Origin: Acetobacter persici JCM 25330
GTDB taxonomy: Bacteria > Pseudomonadota > Alphaproteobacteria > Acetobacterales > Acetobacteraceae
DNA: 46,096 nucleotides
Assembly (NCBI RefSeq): GCF_000613905.1
Contig: NZ_BAJW01000025.1
Span: 1 to 46,096 of the forward strand
Reading direction: 5' to 3'
Both the position numbers and the translations under genes were made by a program. The notes beneath the pieces are model-generated. The model was not told the origin of the DNA. It did not search any database and worked only from the letters and a program-made list of their open reading frames with translations. Of this stretch, positions 10,184 through 20,364 are shown piece by piece; the stretch's first letter is position 1; each line of letters opens with the position of its first letter.

Positions 10184-10825
10184 ATGTCCTCTTCCGCTTT
10201 TCCTCCCGGCTGGGGGCAACCATCCGGCACACAGGCCGGAGCTGGCTTTGCCACAGCGGGGGATGGCCGCCCTGTCTGGATTTATGCCGGGTTCTGGTGG
10301 CGCGTCTGGGCGTTCCTGATTGACAGCATCATTCTCACAACCGTGGATACCGTACTGGGCTATTTCATCCTGCCGGACTTCAGGGTGAAGTGGGAAGAAC
10401 TGCCTGTTCCGGACAGCACCGGTCAGACGGTCGATGTGGTGGATATCGCGCAGCGCGTGCAGCCCGACACCATTTCCGTCCTGATCCCGCATATTCAGGT
10501 CGGCAACTGGCACCTGCCGGGCCTGCTGATGGCGCTGGTGCCCGCGCTGTATTTCATCCTGTTTGAATCCTCCCGCTTCCGCGCCACACCGGGCAAGCGG
10601 CTCTGCCAGCTTGAAGTCACCACGCTTCAGGGTGACCGGATCTCCATTGGCCGGGCGACTGTGCGTTTCCTGATCAAGGCGCTTATTTCCTTCCCTATCC
10701 TCCATATTGGTGTGCTGATGGTGGCCTTTACGCGCCACAAGCAGGGACTGCATGACCTGATTGCCGGAACGCTGGTCCTGCGTGCGGAAAACAGCCAGAT
10801 CGTCACGTTCGACCGCCGGATGTAA
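10184..10825 (+). CDS. RDD family membrane protein
   Basis: This 213-residue inner-membrane protein carries the RDD domain. Signature residues are the Arg and Asp of GFWWRVWAFLIDSIIL (about 37-52) and the segment RATPGKRLCQLEV (about 132-144). Membrane helices lie near 38-65, 108-128 and 160-180, with a soluble loop between the first two. RDD proteins are small membrane proteins of mostly undefined role; some have been linked to ion or solute movement. It follows argJ by 23 bases and probably shares its transcript. No specific substrate can be assigned. Confidence 0.85.
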   Translation: MSSSAFPPGWGQPSGTQAGAGFATAGDGRPVWIYAGFWWRVWAFLIDSIILTTVDTVLGYFILPDFRVKWEELPVPDSTGQTVDVVDIAQRVQPDTISVLIPHIQVGNWHLPGLLMALVPALYFILFESSRFRATPGKRLCQLEVTTLQGDRISIGRATVRFLIKALISFPILHIGVLMVAFTRHKQGLHDLIAGTLVLRAENSQIVTFDRRM

Positions 10826-10964
10826 GCCCCCCGTCTGGCGGCCAGCCCGTCTGCTCCGGGTGCCTCTTGATGCTGCCAGATTTGCCCCTTACCCTTCCTT
10901 TTACGCATGGGGCCGTACTGTGCCCCTTTCCTGATCGATATTTTCAACAAGGATACGGCACGTT

Positions 10965-13583
10965 ATGGCGGCAGAGAGCCTGCACCAGAGCACGACCCGA
11001 GCCTCCACGGCTTCTCCCCTTTTCTCCCCGGTCAGATTTGCCCTCGGGCTCTGCTTTATCTGTCTTCTGGTGTTCGGGATTGCGCCCCGGCTGACCAGTC
11101 AGGCTCTGGCGGCGGAAACCGCTTCTGCCCCCGCCGCCACACCAGCGCCCTCTCCGGCCGGCACGCTCAGCCGTCAGGACGCGGAGCAGCTCCTCAGCGT
11201 TCTGAATGACCCAAAAAAGCGGCAGGATTTTACCAATACCCTGACGCTGATGGCCAAAGGGCTCCCCGTCGCGCAGCCCGCCGCACCAGCCGCCAAAAAA
11301 GATACCCCGACCGCGGTGATTGATAGTGATGTCCATTCTGAGCTGGACAGCCTGACAAGCTCCCTGCACGGCTACACGCAGAACTTTACCGCTCTGTTCA
11401 AGGACCTCAGATCCGTCGGGGTCTGGTTCCATCAGCAGATCAGTAATCCGCAATCCCGTCAGACGCTGATTGATGCCTTCAGCCGTGCTCTGATCATCAT
11501 GCTGGTCGCACTCGCGCTGGAGCGCGTCTCCAGCATGCTGCTCAAAAAGCCGCTGAATGCCGTCACAGCCCATGCGGAAGCGCGTGAGCGGAAGCAGGAT
11601 GCCGCCGTTGCGGTGGAAAATGTGCAGGCTGCCACCTCCACGCCGGATGGGGACAACACCAAGACCCGTGCGGATGACCAGCGGCGACGCAATGAGGTCA
11701 TGCGCTACCTCATCCGTGTGCCTTACAATATCCTGCACTTCCTGCTCAAACTTCTGCCTGTGGCCGTCTTTTTCGGGCTGGGCTATCTGGGGGCGGAATT
11801 CCTGACCACCACCCAGCAGGCCAGCATCGTCACCATCACGCTGACCAATGCGTATGTCATTGCCCGCTGCCTGTATCTGCTGGTGGAAACGGCTCTCGCC
11901 CCGCGCTCTCCCGCTATCCGTCTGGCCCCCGCCAGAGATGAAACAGCCCGGATGCTCACCCGCTGGTGGAACGTGCTGGTCGCAGCACCCTCACTGGTGA
12001 TCTGCCTGTCCACGCTGGGCAGCGAGTTCAATATGGCCCCCCGCGGCACGGAAGCCATGCTACGCGCCGTGGTGCTCATCCAGCATCTGCTGATTGCCGC
12101 CTTTATCTGGCGTGTACGCCATATTGTGGCCAATACGCTCCAGCCGTCCGATGCCATGCGCAAAAAAGCCTTCTGGGCCTTTGTGGGCACGCTGGCGCGC
12201 TTCTGGTGGATTCCGGTCCTGTTTCTGGATATCGCGCTGTGGTTTGTCTGGGCGGCTCACCTCAAGGGCGGGTATCAGTGGATTCTGCGCGGCACGGGCA
12301 TGACCTTTGCCTTTCTGGTGCTGTCCCGGCTGGTGGCGGTGCTGGCTTACGGCATGCAGGACCGTCTGTTCCGCGTCAGTGAGGCCGTAGAAGCCGAATA
12401 TCCCGGCCTCCAGAAACGGGCGGATTACTATTACCCGTTTGTGCGCCGCGCGCTGACCATTGTGATCGCGTTCATGACGTGTGTGATCATCACGCAGAGC
12501 TGGGGCCTGCCGAGCTTCCAGTTCTTCTTCCACTCCCCCCTTGGCTCCCGGCTTGTCGGCGCAGCACTCAGTCTGGCTATCGGGGCTACGATTGCGGCTC
12601 TGGCATGGGAAGTGATCAATGGCCTGCTGAACAAGCAGATTGACCGCTATACATCCTCCTCTCAGGCCTCCCGCGCCACGCGCCTGCGCACGGTGCTGCC
12701 CATTATCCGCACTGTGCTGCTGGCCATCATCATCATCGTTGTGTCCGTCACCACGCTCTCACAGATCGGTATTAACGTGACCCCGCTGCTGACCGGTGCC
12801 GGGATTATGGGTGTGGGTCTGTCCTTTGGTTCACAAAGTCTGGTGAAGGACGTTATCACCGGGTTCTTCATGCTGGCGGAAGATGCCATTCAGGTGGGGG
12901 ACTGGGTCACCACGGGCGGCGTGTCCGGCACGGTGGAACATCTGTCCATCCGCACGCTGCGCGTGCGCTCCATTGACGGGGACCTGCACATCATCCCCTT
13001 CTCCTCCGTGACCTCCATTGCCAATACGGGCCGCGGCTTTAACCAGATTATCGTCAAGCAGGTGCTGGATCTGAGCGAGGATTCCGTCAAGGTTGCCAAG
13101 CTGATGGCCAGCGTTGTGGCCCAGATGCGCAAAGAAGACGCCTTCAGCCACATGATCTTTTCGGACTATGCGGATCTGGGGGTTGATAAAACGGACAGCA
13201 ACGGCGCGGTGCTGGTCGGGGCTATCAAGACCGCACCGATGATGAAGTGGAAGGTGCAGCGCGAGTTCTACCGCCGTCTGGCCAACCTGATGGTGGATGC
13301 TGGCGTGAAGTTCTACACACCAACCTCCTATTACACCACGCCGCCGGGCAACAGCATGCATCTTGCTGTGGATGATGTGCCGGATGCGCTGGTGCCCGCC
13401 GCAGCCCATGCCCCGCAACCCAGACCCGGCACAGCACAGCCTGTGCCTCAGCCAGCCCCCCAGGCCTCCGCTGCGGATGCACAGGCGATTGAAGCCGCAG
13501 AAAAATCTGACGCAGGCCTGCAAAAGCCTGAAGATGAAAGCTCCCCGGCTGCTGCTTTTGGAGAAGGTCCGCCCCATGCCTGA
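10965..13583 (+). CDS. Large mechanosensitive ion channel, MscS family
   Basis: This 872-residue MscS-superfamily channel opens under membrane tension to release solutes after hypo-osmotic shock. Residues 1-50 look like a signal peptide (hydrophobic FALGLCFICLLVFGIAP, possible cleavage after ALAA), followed by an Ala/Pro-rich periplasmic region. Many membrane helices lie between about 160 and 600. The pore-lining and beta-domain signature begins at about residue 600: LLTGAGIMGVGLSFGSQSLV, then DVITGFFMLAEDAIQVGDWV. The size resembles the longer E. coli paralogues such as YbiO rather than MscS itself. The C-terminus is a low-complexity Ala/Pro tail. Its stop overlaps the next gene by 8 bases. 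Confidence 0.9.
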   Translation: MAAESLHQSTTRASTASPLFSPVRFALGLCFICLLVFGIAPRLTSQALAAETASAPAATPAPSPAGTLSRQDAEQLLSVLNDPKKRQDFTNTLTLMAKGLPVAQPAAPAAKKDTPTAVIDSDVHSELDSLTSSLHGYTQNFTALFKDLRSVGVWFHQQISNPQSRQTLIDAFSRALIIMLVALALERVSSMLLKKPLNAVTAHAEARERKQDAAVAVENVQAATSTPDGDNTKTRADDQRRRNEVMRYLIRVPYNILHFLLKLLPVAVFFGLGYLGAEFLTTTQQASIVTITLTNAYVIARCLYLLVETALAPRSPAIRLAPARDETARMLTRWWNVLVAAPSLVICLSTLGSEFNMAPRGTEAMLRAVVLIQHLLIAAFIWRVRHIVANTLQPSDAMRKKAFWAFVGTLARFWWIPVLFLDIALWFVWAAHLKGGYQWILRGTGMTFAFLVLSRLVAVLAYGMQDRLFRVSEAVEAEYPGLQKRADYYYPFVRRALTIVIAFMTCVIITQSWGLPSFQFFFHSPLGSRLVGAALSLAIGATIAALAWEVINGLLNKQIDRYTSSSQASRATRLRTVLPIIRTVLLAIIIIVVSVTTLSQIGINVTPLLTGAGIMGVGLSFGSQSLVKDVITGFFMLAEDAIQVGDWVTTGGVSGTVEHLSIRTLRVRSIDGDLHIIPFSSVTSIANTGRGFNQIIVKQVLDLSEDSVKVAKLMASVVAQMRKEDAFSHMIFSDYADLGVDKTDSNGAVLVGAIKTAPMMKWKVQREFYRRLANLMVDAGVKFYTPTSYYTTPPGNSMHLAVDDVPDALVPAAAHAPQPRPGTAQPVPQPAPQASAADAQAIEAAEKSDAGLQKPEDESSPAAAFGEGPPHA

Positions 13584-14334
13584 CACCCTTCCGCACGCCC
13601 TCCCGCCAGCGGCCTTAAAACCGCTGGAAGCCCTTGAAGCCCCGCTCGGCCAGAATGGCTTTGCCTATGAGCAGGCTGCGGCCGTGCGCCCGCTTCTGGA
13701 ACAGTTCGGGATGGAACGATGGGAGGAGTTTGCGGAAAGCTGGAACCATCTGGGGGTAGACCGCTATATGGCGGATGGGGGCCGCTACCGCCGCCGCCGC
13801 CACGCGACCTTCACGCTGACGGAAGAGCAGATCCTCCGCAAACCGCACCAGCCGCATTATCAGAGCCGCGATTACAATACGCTCAATGGCGGGATTGAAC
13901 GCTGGTTTAAAGCCATTACCCCCGCCATTGGCGAGCATCCGGCGCTGCGGGCCATCCTGCGCCTGACGCAGCATATTGCCGATGACCTCACCCCGCAGGA
14001 CCAGCGCCCCGTGGCCTGGCATGCGGAAGTGCATCAGTTCCGGATTGAGGCCAGCCCGGATGCAGCCGGTCGCCCCACGCCGGAAGGGCTGCACCGGGAC
14101 GGGGTGGACTGGGTGTGCGTCATGATGGTGCGCCGGGAAAATATTGCCCGTGGTGAGACCACAATCCATGACCTCAACCGCCAGACAGTCGGTAGTTTTA
14201 CCCTGACGGACCCGATGGACACCGCACTGGTGAATGACAGCCGGGTGTATCACGGCGTGACCCCCGTCCAGCCGGTCGACCCCGGCCGCCCGGCCTACCG
14301 GGATGTACTGGTTGTCACCCTGAGACATGAATAA
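13576..14334 (+). CDS. 2-oxoglutarate/Fe(II) dioxygenase family protein (isoleucine dioxygenase-like)
   Basis: This 252-residue protein resembles the 2OG-Fe dioxygenase family that includes bacterial isoleucine hydroxylases. Likely iron ligands are His173 and Asp175 in EGLHRDGVDWV and His226 in SRVYHGVTPV. The block ENIARGETTIHDL after the first pair is also typical. Such enzymes couple 2-oxoglutarate decarboxylation to hydroxylation of a free amino acid or similar small molecule; the substrate here is unknown. The ATG at 13576 lies inside the end of the MscS-type gene (8-base overlap), so translation is probably coupled. Family assignment is fairly sure, substrate is not. Confidence 0.8.
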   Translation: MPDTLPHALPPAALKPLEALEAPLGQNGFAYEQAAAVRPLLEQFGMERWEEFAESWNHLGVDRYMADGGRYRRRRHATFTLTEEQILRKPHQPHYQSRDYNTLNGGIERWFKAITPAIGEHPALRAILRLTQHIADDLTPQDQRPVAWHAEVHQFRIEASPDAAGRPTPEGLHRDGVDWVCVMMVRRENIARGETTIHDLNRQTVGSFTLTDPMDTALVNDSRVYHGVTPVQPVDPGRPAYRDVLVVTLRHE

Positions 14335-14420
14335 GCCCCGATCAGGCGGGACAGACTGAAAAAAGCACGTCAGAAAAAAATAGGCCAAGCTGGACTGGAC
14401 CGCTCCGACCCGGTCCGGAA

Positions 14421-15741
14421 TTACAGGACCAGAACCAGACGAATGTCGTTGACATTCGTCAGCGTCGGGCCTGTCATCACGAGGTCATCCAGCTCTTTAA
14501 AATAGCTGTAGCTATCGTGCCGTTTGAGAAAATCTTCGGCACTCAGACCCATAGCAGCACCACGGGCCAGCGTGTGGGGGCCGATCAGGGCCCCGGCGGC
14601 ATCTTCCGTGCCGTCAATGCCATCACTATCCCCCGCCAGCGCCCAGATCCCCTGCTCTCCGGCCAGACTCTGCGCGCAGGCCAGCAGAAACTCCGTATTA
14701 CGGCCCCCCTTGCCCGGTTTTTCACCGGACCGGATGGTAACCGTCGTCTCCCCACCGCTGAGCAGCACAGCCGGGGCCGCCACGGGCTGACCGTGCTGCC
14801 GGACAGAGCGCGCCATGCCGGAAAACAGAATTCCGGCAGAACTGCTTTCCCCTTCCAGCGCATCCCCCAGAATAATGGGCGTGACCCCTGCCCGGCGCGC
14901 AACGTCTGCCGCGGCTTCCAGCGCGAAGAACGGGGTTGCGATCATCGTCAGGCTGTTGCCCTCAGCAACGGGCGGAGGAGCCTGACGCTCTGCCCCGGCC
15001 TCACGCTGGAGCAGATCCTGCGCAGCGGGCGGCAAAGTGATGTCATATTTACGGATAATCCGCAGCGCATCCTCCGCCGTTGTCTCATCCTGCACGGTCG
15101 GGCCGCTGGCAATTACCGCCGGATCATCCCCCGGAACATCGCTGATCACGAGGGTTGCCACCCGCGCGGGATAAGCCGCCTGCGCCAGACGGCCGCCTTT
15201 AATGGCGGAGAGGTGGCGGCGCACGGTATTCATTTCCGTAATGGTCGCGCCGGAATGGAGGAGTGTGCGGGCAATCTGCTTTTTTTCATCCAGCGTGATG
15301 CCCTCGGCAGGCAGAGCCAGCAGGGCCGACCCGCCGCCGGAAATCAGCGCGATGACCAGATCATCCGCCCCCAGCCCTTTGACGGTGTTCAGAATATCCC
15401 GCGCGGCCTGCTCACTCCGTTCATCCGGCACAGGATGGGAGGCCTCCAGAACGCGGATGGACCGCGTGGGCATGGCATGTCCGTCGCGCGTGACCACCAC
15501 CCCTTCCAGCGGCACATCCGGCCATGCGGCTTCCAGTGCTGCGGCCATGGAAGCCGCTGCCTTGCCTGCGCCGACCACAATACAGCGCCCTTCAGGTTTT
15601 CCGGCAAAACCGCGCCAGAACCTCAAACGGGCTGGCGCTCGCCACCGCAGCATCAAACATCTCACGCAGGAAAACCCGCACACGGGAGTCCGACCAGTCT
15701 TCCGCCGGGCAGGATGATGCAGGGTTTAAGGACTCAGACAT
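14421..15741 (-). CDS. Glycerate kinase, GckA/TtuD (MOFRL) type (frameshifted)
   Basis: This glycerate 2-kinase phosphorylates D-glycerate, linking glyoxylate, tartrate or serine breakdown to central metabolism. The main frame shows IVVGAGKAAASMA, LISGGGSALLALPAEG, SDVPGDDPAVIASGPT and, near the C-terminus, LLSGGETTV with GDSDGIDGTEDAAGA (MOFRL domain). The true N-terminus lies in another frame: MSESLNPASS from 15741 through PFEVLARF. The two parts join across about 15597-15609, where a TTTT and an AAAA run lie close together. Restoring one base to each gives ARFLPEKPEGRC and a 440-residue protein; a single inserted T would also restore frame. It is monocistronic here, with an unusual hairpin in its 5' leader. 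Confidence 0.9.
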
Positions 15742-15766
15742 AAAAGGCGGCCTCTCGTTTCTCAGG

Positions 15767-15808
15767 CCTCATCCCATGATGGTCCGGCACGGACACCCAT
15801 GGGATCAG
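15767..15808 (-). promoter_or_regulatory. Long imperfect hairpin in the glycerate kinase 5' leader
   Basis: An inverted repeat of about 42 bases starts 25 bases upstream of the glycerate kinase ATG. On the plus strand CCTCATCCCATG (15767-15778) faces CATGGGATCAGG (15798-15808), with one mismatch. Inside it GTCCG (15782-15786) faces CGGAC (15790-15794) around a 3-base loop. It has no T run, so it is not an intrinsic terminator. It could be an mRNA leader structure or an operator. The pairing is seen in the sequence; the function is a guess. Confidence 0.4.
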
Positions 15809-15939
15809 GATTACGCAGTGTAAACCAACGCGAAACCTGCCCCAAGGGTGTCAGAAAGGGCAGAGAGACAGCAGGCCCCGAGCATCATTTTTTTGTGAAA
15901 CTATCCGGATTTTCAAGCGGTCTTCTTTTCAGACGGTCT

Positions 15940-16796
15940 TCAGAGACTCTTTTCAAAATCCAGACCGAAATCGAGCGCCTTGACGGAATGGGTCAGCCAG
16001 CCAACGGATAAAAGATCGACCCGGCCTGCGCAATGGCTGCGGCAGTCTGGGGGGTAATGCCGCCCGAGGCTTCCGTCAGCAGACGGCCGTTGATCATCTC
16101 CACGCAGGTGCGCAGCATCGGCACCGGCATGTTGTCCAGCAGCACAGCATCCACCGGCTCACCGGCCAGAACCTCCTGCAACTGCTCGGGCGTATCGACC
16201 TCAACTTCAATTTTCACCATATGACCCGCCGCCTTGCGTGCCCGCGCCACGGCCTCATGCACGCTGCCTACCAGCGCGATATGATTGTCCTTGATCAGAA
16301 TGGCATCATCCAGCCCCATCCGGTGGCTGATGCCTCCGCCGGCCCGCACCGCATATTTTTGCACCGCCCGCAGGCCGGGCAGTGTTTTACGGGTGCAGCA
16401 CAGCCGGGCTTTTGTGCCCGCCATGCTGGCCACAATCGCCGCTGTGGCCGTGGCAATACCGCTCAGATGTGAGAGAAAATTCAGCCCCACGCGCTCGCCC
16501 GTCAGGATGGAGCGGGCAGACCCTTCCACCACGGCCACCACATCGCCCGCTTCCAGATGCGTGCCGTCCATCTTCAGGCGCTCAAACAGCAAAGACGGGT
16601 CCATCAGATGAAAAGATAGTCTGGCCAGATCCAGCCCGGCCAGAACACCCTTTTCCCGGCAGCGCAGGGAAACCCGGACGCGTTCCGTGCCTTTCAGCAC
16701 CACGTTTGTCGTCAGATCCCCTCCGCGGCCCAGATCTTCCAGCAATCCGGCCCGCACCAGCGGTTCCAGCATGATATCGGGCAGAGCAGGCAGCAT
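15940..16796 (-). CDS. nadC: NadC, quinolinate phosphoribosyltransferase (frameshifted near the 3' end)
   Basis: NadC converts quinolinate and PRPP to nicotinate mononucleotide, the third step of de novo NAD synthesis. Recognisable blocks are LLEDLGRGGDLTTN, LNFLSHLSGIAT, CTRKTLPGLRAVQKYAV, GGGISHRMGLDDAILIKDNH and VDAVLLDNM. The frame runs to a false stop at 15993 (AGSIFYPLAG). Adding one G at about 16020-16022 (GGG to GGGG) instead gives AGVDLLSVGWLTHSVKALDFG, the expected family C-terminus, ending DFEKSL with a stop at 15940. Repaired length is 285 residues. The ATG at 16796 is chosen because MLPALPDIMLEPLV precedes the first domain. It follows nadA by 46 bases. Confidence 0.93.
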
Positions 16797-16842
16797 GATG
16801 TTCTCGTTCTCTGTTTTTAAAAAAGCAGGCGGACGACTGTCC

Positions 16843-17835
16843 TCAGACAGCCAGCATCCGCTCGATCGACAGGCGGGCACGGTCCGCCACGCTGGCATCC
16901 ACCGTGACTTCCACCTCCCTCTGTTCCAGTGACTTCCGGATGGCGGCGAGGGTGATGTGCTTCATGTGCGGGCACAGGTTACACGGGCGGACAAATTCGA
17001 CCTCCGGATGGTCCACCGCCAGATTGTCGCTCATGGAACATTCCGTCACCAACAGCACACGCCCGGCCTGACCGGACGCCACAAAGTCTGACATTCCAGC
17101 GGTTGAGCCGGAAAAATCAGCTTCCGCCACCACCTCCGGCGGACATTCCGGGTGCGCCAGCACAACAAGGCCGGGATATGCAGCCCGCCATGCCCGGATT
17201 TCTTCCGGCGTAAAGCGCTCATGCACCTCACAATGGCCTTTCCATGTGATGATTTTTACCCCGGTTTCCTTCGCAACATTCTGCGCCAGAAATTCATCAG
17301 GGATCATGATCACTTCATCCACACCCAGACTTTCAATCACCCTGCGGGCATTGCCGGATGTGCAGCAGATATCGCTCTCGGCTTTGACATCGGCCGATGT
17401 GTTGACATACGTCACCACCGGCACACCCGGATAACGGGCACGCAGGAGCCGGACATCCGCCGCGGTGATGGAGTCCGCCAGAGAGCACCCGGCCTCAACA
17501 GAGGGCAGCAGCACCGTTCTGGAAGGGTTCAGCAGTTTGGCGGTTTCCGCCATAAAAGCGACGCCCGCCATGACAATCACATCGGCTTCCACCTCCTGCG
17601 CCTTGCGCGCCAGAGCAAGGGAATCCCCGGTGACATCCGCCACACAATGGAAGATTTCCGGCGTCTGGTAATTATGCGCCAGAATCACCGCGTTATGCTT
17701 TTCCTTGAGCGCCAGAATAGCGGCGATATCTTCAGAAAAGGCAGGCCACTCCATGGCCGGAATAACATGGCTTACCCGTGGGTACAGGCTGTCGGCCTGT
17801 TCTTGCCAGAATGACGTCTGAGAGGAGGCGGTCAT
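16843..17835 (-). CDS. nadA: NadA, quinolinate synthase
   Basis: NadA condenses iminoaspartate with dihydroxyacetone phosphate to quinolinate using an oxygen-sensitive 4Fe-4S cluster. The 330-residue product shows [50 protein letters not shown] and [18 protein letters not shown]. Likely cluster ligands are Cys117 (EAGCSLAD), Cys202 (KGHCEVH) and a Cys of the 285-288 CNLC pair. It lies immediately upstream of nadC. The L-aspartate oxidase gene nadB, which supplies the substrate, is not in the window, so it lies elsewhere or an aspartate dehydrogenase replaces it. Confidence 0.96.
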   Translation of the reverse strand: MTASSQTSFWQEQADSLYPRVSHVIPAMEWPAFSEDIAAILALKEKHNAVILAHNYQTPEIFHCVADVTGDSLALARKAQEVEADVIVMAGVAFMAETAKLLNPSRTVLLPSVEAGCSLADSITAADVRLLRARYPGVPVVTYVNTSADVKAESDICCTSGNARRVIESLGVDEVIMIPDEFLAQNVAKETGVKIITWKGHCEVHERFTPEEIRAWRAAYPGLVVLAHPECPPEVVAEADFSGSTAGMSDFVASGQAGRVLLVTECSMSDNLAVDHPEVEFVRPCNLCPHMKHITLAAIRKSLEQREVEVTVDASVADRARLSIERMLAV

Positions 17836-17946
17836 TATGCAGGATCCGTCTGAACAGAAAGAAACAGGATATCTCTTTACGTAAGCGCACCAAAACGGGG
17901 CGGGTCTCCGTGCATGCCCGCTGGCACAGCAAGAGTCAAAACACGG

Positions 17947-20177
17947 TCAGGAAAACGCCTTGTCGAGATAAGGGGAAGAGGCATCAAAAAAGTCCTGATT
18001 CTGCTCAAGTTCCGTGGCAATAACCCGCAGACTGGCCAGCGCCCGCAGCATTTCAACACGCACGGACAGATTTGTTTCCACCTGCTCACGCTGCACCAGA
18101 TACGCCACCGCCAGACGGGTGGCGCGGGCTGTGCGCCCGTACTGGCCGCCATACCGGCCTGTAAACCGCTGCATCCGGTTCATCATGGCCTGCGTGGCGC
18201 GCTGGGCGCCCGGCGGCAGCACGCCCTGCGCCAGAATGGCCCGCAGCCGCAGCACATTCAGCCCGATGGTCATGCCGGACAACACGCCGCTCAGATACCG
18301 GTTGAGCACAAAGGATTTTTTATCCGGCGTCATGCTGGACAGGCGCACAAACCCGTCCACACTCCGCCCCACCACTTCCGCTGGCAGTTCTGGCACCCGC
18401 TGGCTGGCCAGCCGCCGCAGGGAACGCAGAATGGTCAGCCGCAAGTCCCACCGCAGGCCGTCCGGGTCAAACGGCAGGAATACCCGGTACATCCACATCG
18501 CAAACACCATGGCCAGCAGGAGCGGGAGAGCGGTGTTGAAATACAGGATTTCATCCATCCGGCCCTGATTAAGCGGGCCGACCAGAATGGGCAGGAACAG
18601 GTTATACGCCACCGCTGCCAGAATAAGCGGCAGATACGCAAAGGCCAGCCCGCCCACCAGCATGGGCACGGCCAGACACAGGGCCAGCATCTCATACGTG
18701 GTGGGTTGCGCCAGCACCCACAAATCCAGCAGCCCGCACATGCCAATGACGCAGATGGTGCCGTGCAGGAACGCCTTTGTCGCCATGGCTGGCTGCTCCA
18801 GCGTGGAGAACAGGGCGCAGACAATGGAGACAAACATCATGAATGTCAGGCCATCCGGCCAGGCCGTCGCGACCCAGATCAGCCCGGAACAGAAAATGGT
18901 GACAGACGCGCGCAGACTATTGGTAAAAGCCATCCGCCAGTCCCGGTAGGTCCGCATGGCGTAACGGAAATGGTCATGCGGCTGCGGGTTGCGGCTCATA
19001 TCAAACTGCTCAAGAGCCAGCCGCAGTTCGTCCATCATCTCACCCAGCTTATGCAGAAGCTGGCCCTGCCGGGAGATCACGCGCTCTTCCGCACGGTCAA
19101 CGGGCACATGCATGGCCGCGACCATTTCTTCATCCAGACAGGAGGCCGCAAGCTGGCGGCAGGACGCACATAATTCGTCCAGATCCTGCAAAACCGGCGT
19201 AATGGACTGCCCCTGATCCAGACGCCCCGGCAGCGTTTGCAAAAAATGGCTCACATCCGCAGCAGTCTGCTGATAATGCCCGCCATTGCTGTCCGGCACC
19301 TGCAACAGGGCCGCAAGATCCAGCCCGCGGGACATCAGGACTGTCATGGCGGCAAGGGCTGCGCGCGCGTGGTCGCCTCATGTTTGTGTTTGCCCATCTC
19401 AATTTCGGCAAACTCGACCTGATCACTGAGCGTCAGAATGGTGGAAAACACTTCCGGCGAGGTGGTGACGGAGTGTTTATCCCCTTGCAGCAGGCTCCCC
19501 AATGTGCGCGTTACCCCGCCCAGCGCCTGCACAAAATTACTGGCCAGCCGGTTTCTGGCGCGGTTTTCCAGCCGATACTGGAACAGGGAGGAAATGGTGG
19601 TTTCTACCACAATGCCCAGCGTGATGTAGGTAGCGCGCGCCATGGCAATTTCAAAAATATGGTCCGGGGCCAGAACACCATCCAGCGCGATGATAGCGTA
19701 GGTAAAACCGGACGCGCGCATACCGTGAATCCGGTAGTTGGTCATGGCGGCAGGGCCGGGCAGCAGCGTGCCGATAAAGCAGAACGCCCCGATTCCCCCG
19801 GCCAGACAGAACAGGTAGAGCAGCGGGGCCTGTGGCATGCAGGCCACCAGCACAATGGCGCAGAGTGTGCCCACCACCATGCCGAACATATGCCAGCGCG
19901 CCTTGGCAATGGATTTGCCGCGCGTGCCCTGCGCCACCATCCAGACCGTAAGCGCGGCCCATTGCGGGCTGCCAAGCTCCCACCACAGGGCAATGCCCAG
20001 AGCGATCAGGGCGGAAATGGTGGTCCGCAGTGCATAGCCAAAAGAGAGGAGGTCCGGCGCATACAGCCAGCGAAAATGGTCAAGCTTGCGCGGCGGGCCA
20101 GACCCCAGAAGAGTCTGGCGCGCAATGTGCGCACAGGCCTGCAAGAGCTGGCCGGGGTGGAGCGCCGCACGCCTCAT
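17947..20177 (-). CDS. FUSC family membrane transporter (frameshifted or split)
   Basis: This is a FUSC-superfamily protein, related to aromatic-acid exporters such as AaeB and to YccS. The N-terminal 277 codons (20177-19344) hold a membrane bundle including FGYALRTTISALIALGIALW and YLFCLAGGIGAFCFIGTLLPG. The second 466-codon frame (19347-17947) continues with a periplasmic-type helical region, a second bundle (FMMFVSIVCALFSTLEQP, MLVGGLAFAYLPLIL) and a cytoplasmic tail. Together they make about 743 residues, matching one full-length protein. Adding one base in the GCGCGCGC run near 19361-19369 fuses them through ARAALAAMTVLMSRG. However, the frames overlap as ATGA, so two coupled genes cannot be excluded. 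A short frame, MAGLSLNDVWLRAA, just upstream may be the real N-terminus. Substrate unknown. Confidence 0.8.
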
Positions 20178-20364
20178 GCAGCACGCAGCCAGACATCGTT
20201 TAAGGAAAGACCTGCCATGCTGTGTTCATAGCGCAGGCCCGGCCAAAAACGTATTCACACCTTAACTATGCCGCTATGCCTGACAGGCAGGCGTCCCGGT
20301 CATTCACCCTGATCTTGGCACTGGCATCGGATGCCTGAACTGACATGCCAATACCAGCAGAAGG

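Noticed and set aside
20220..20364. Small hairpin after apt as an intrinsic terminator
   Set aside because: The GGCATC/GATGCC stem has only a one-base loop and no T run in the apt direction.
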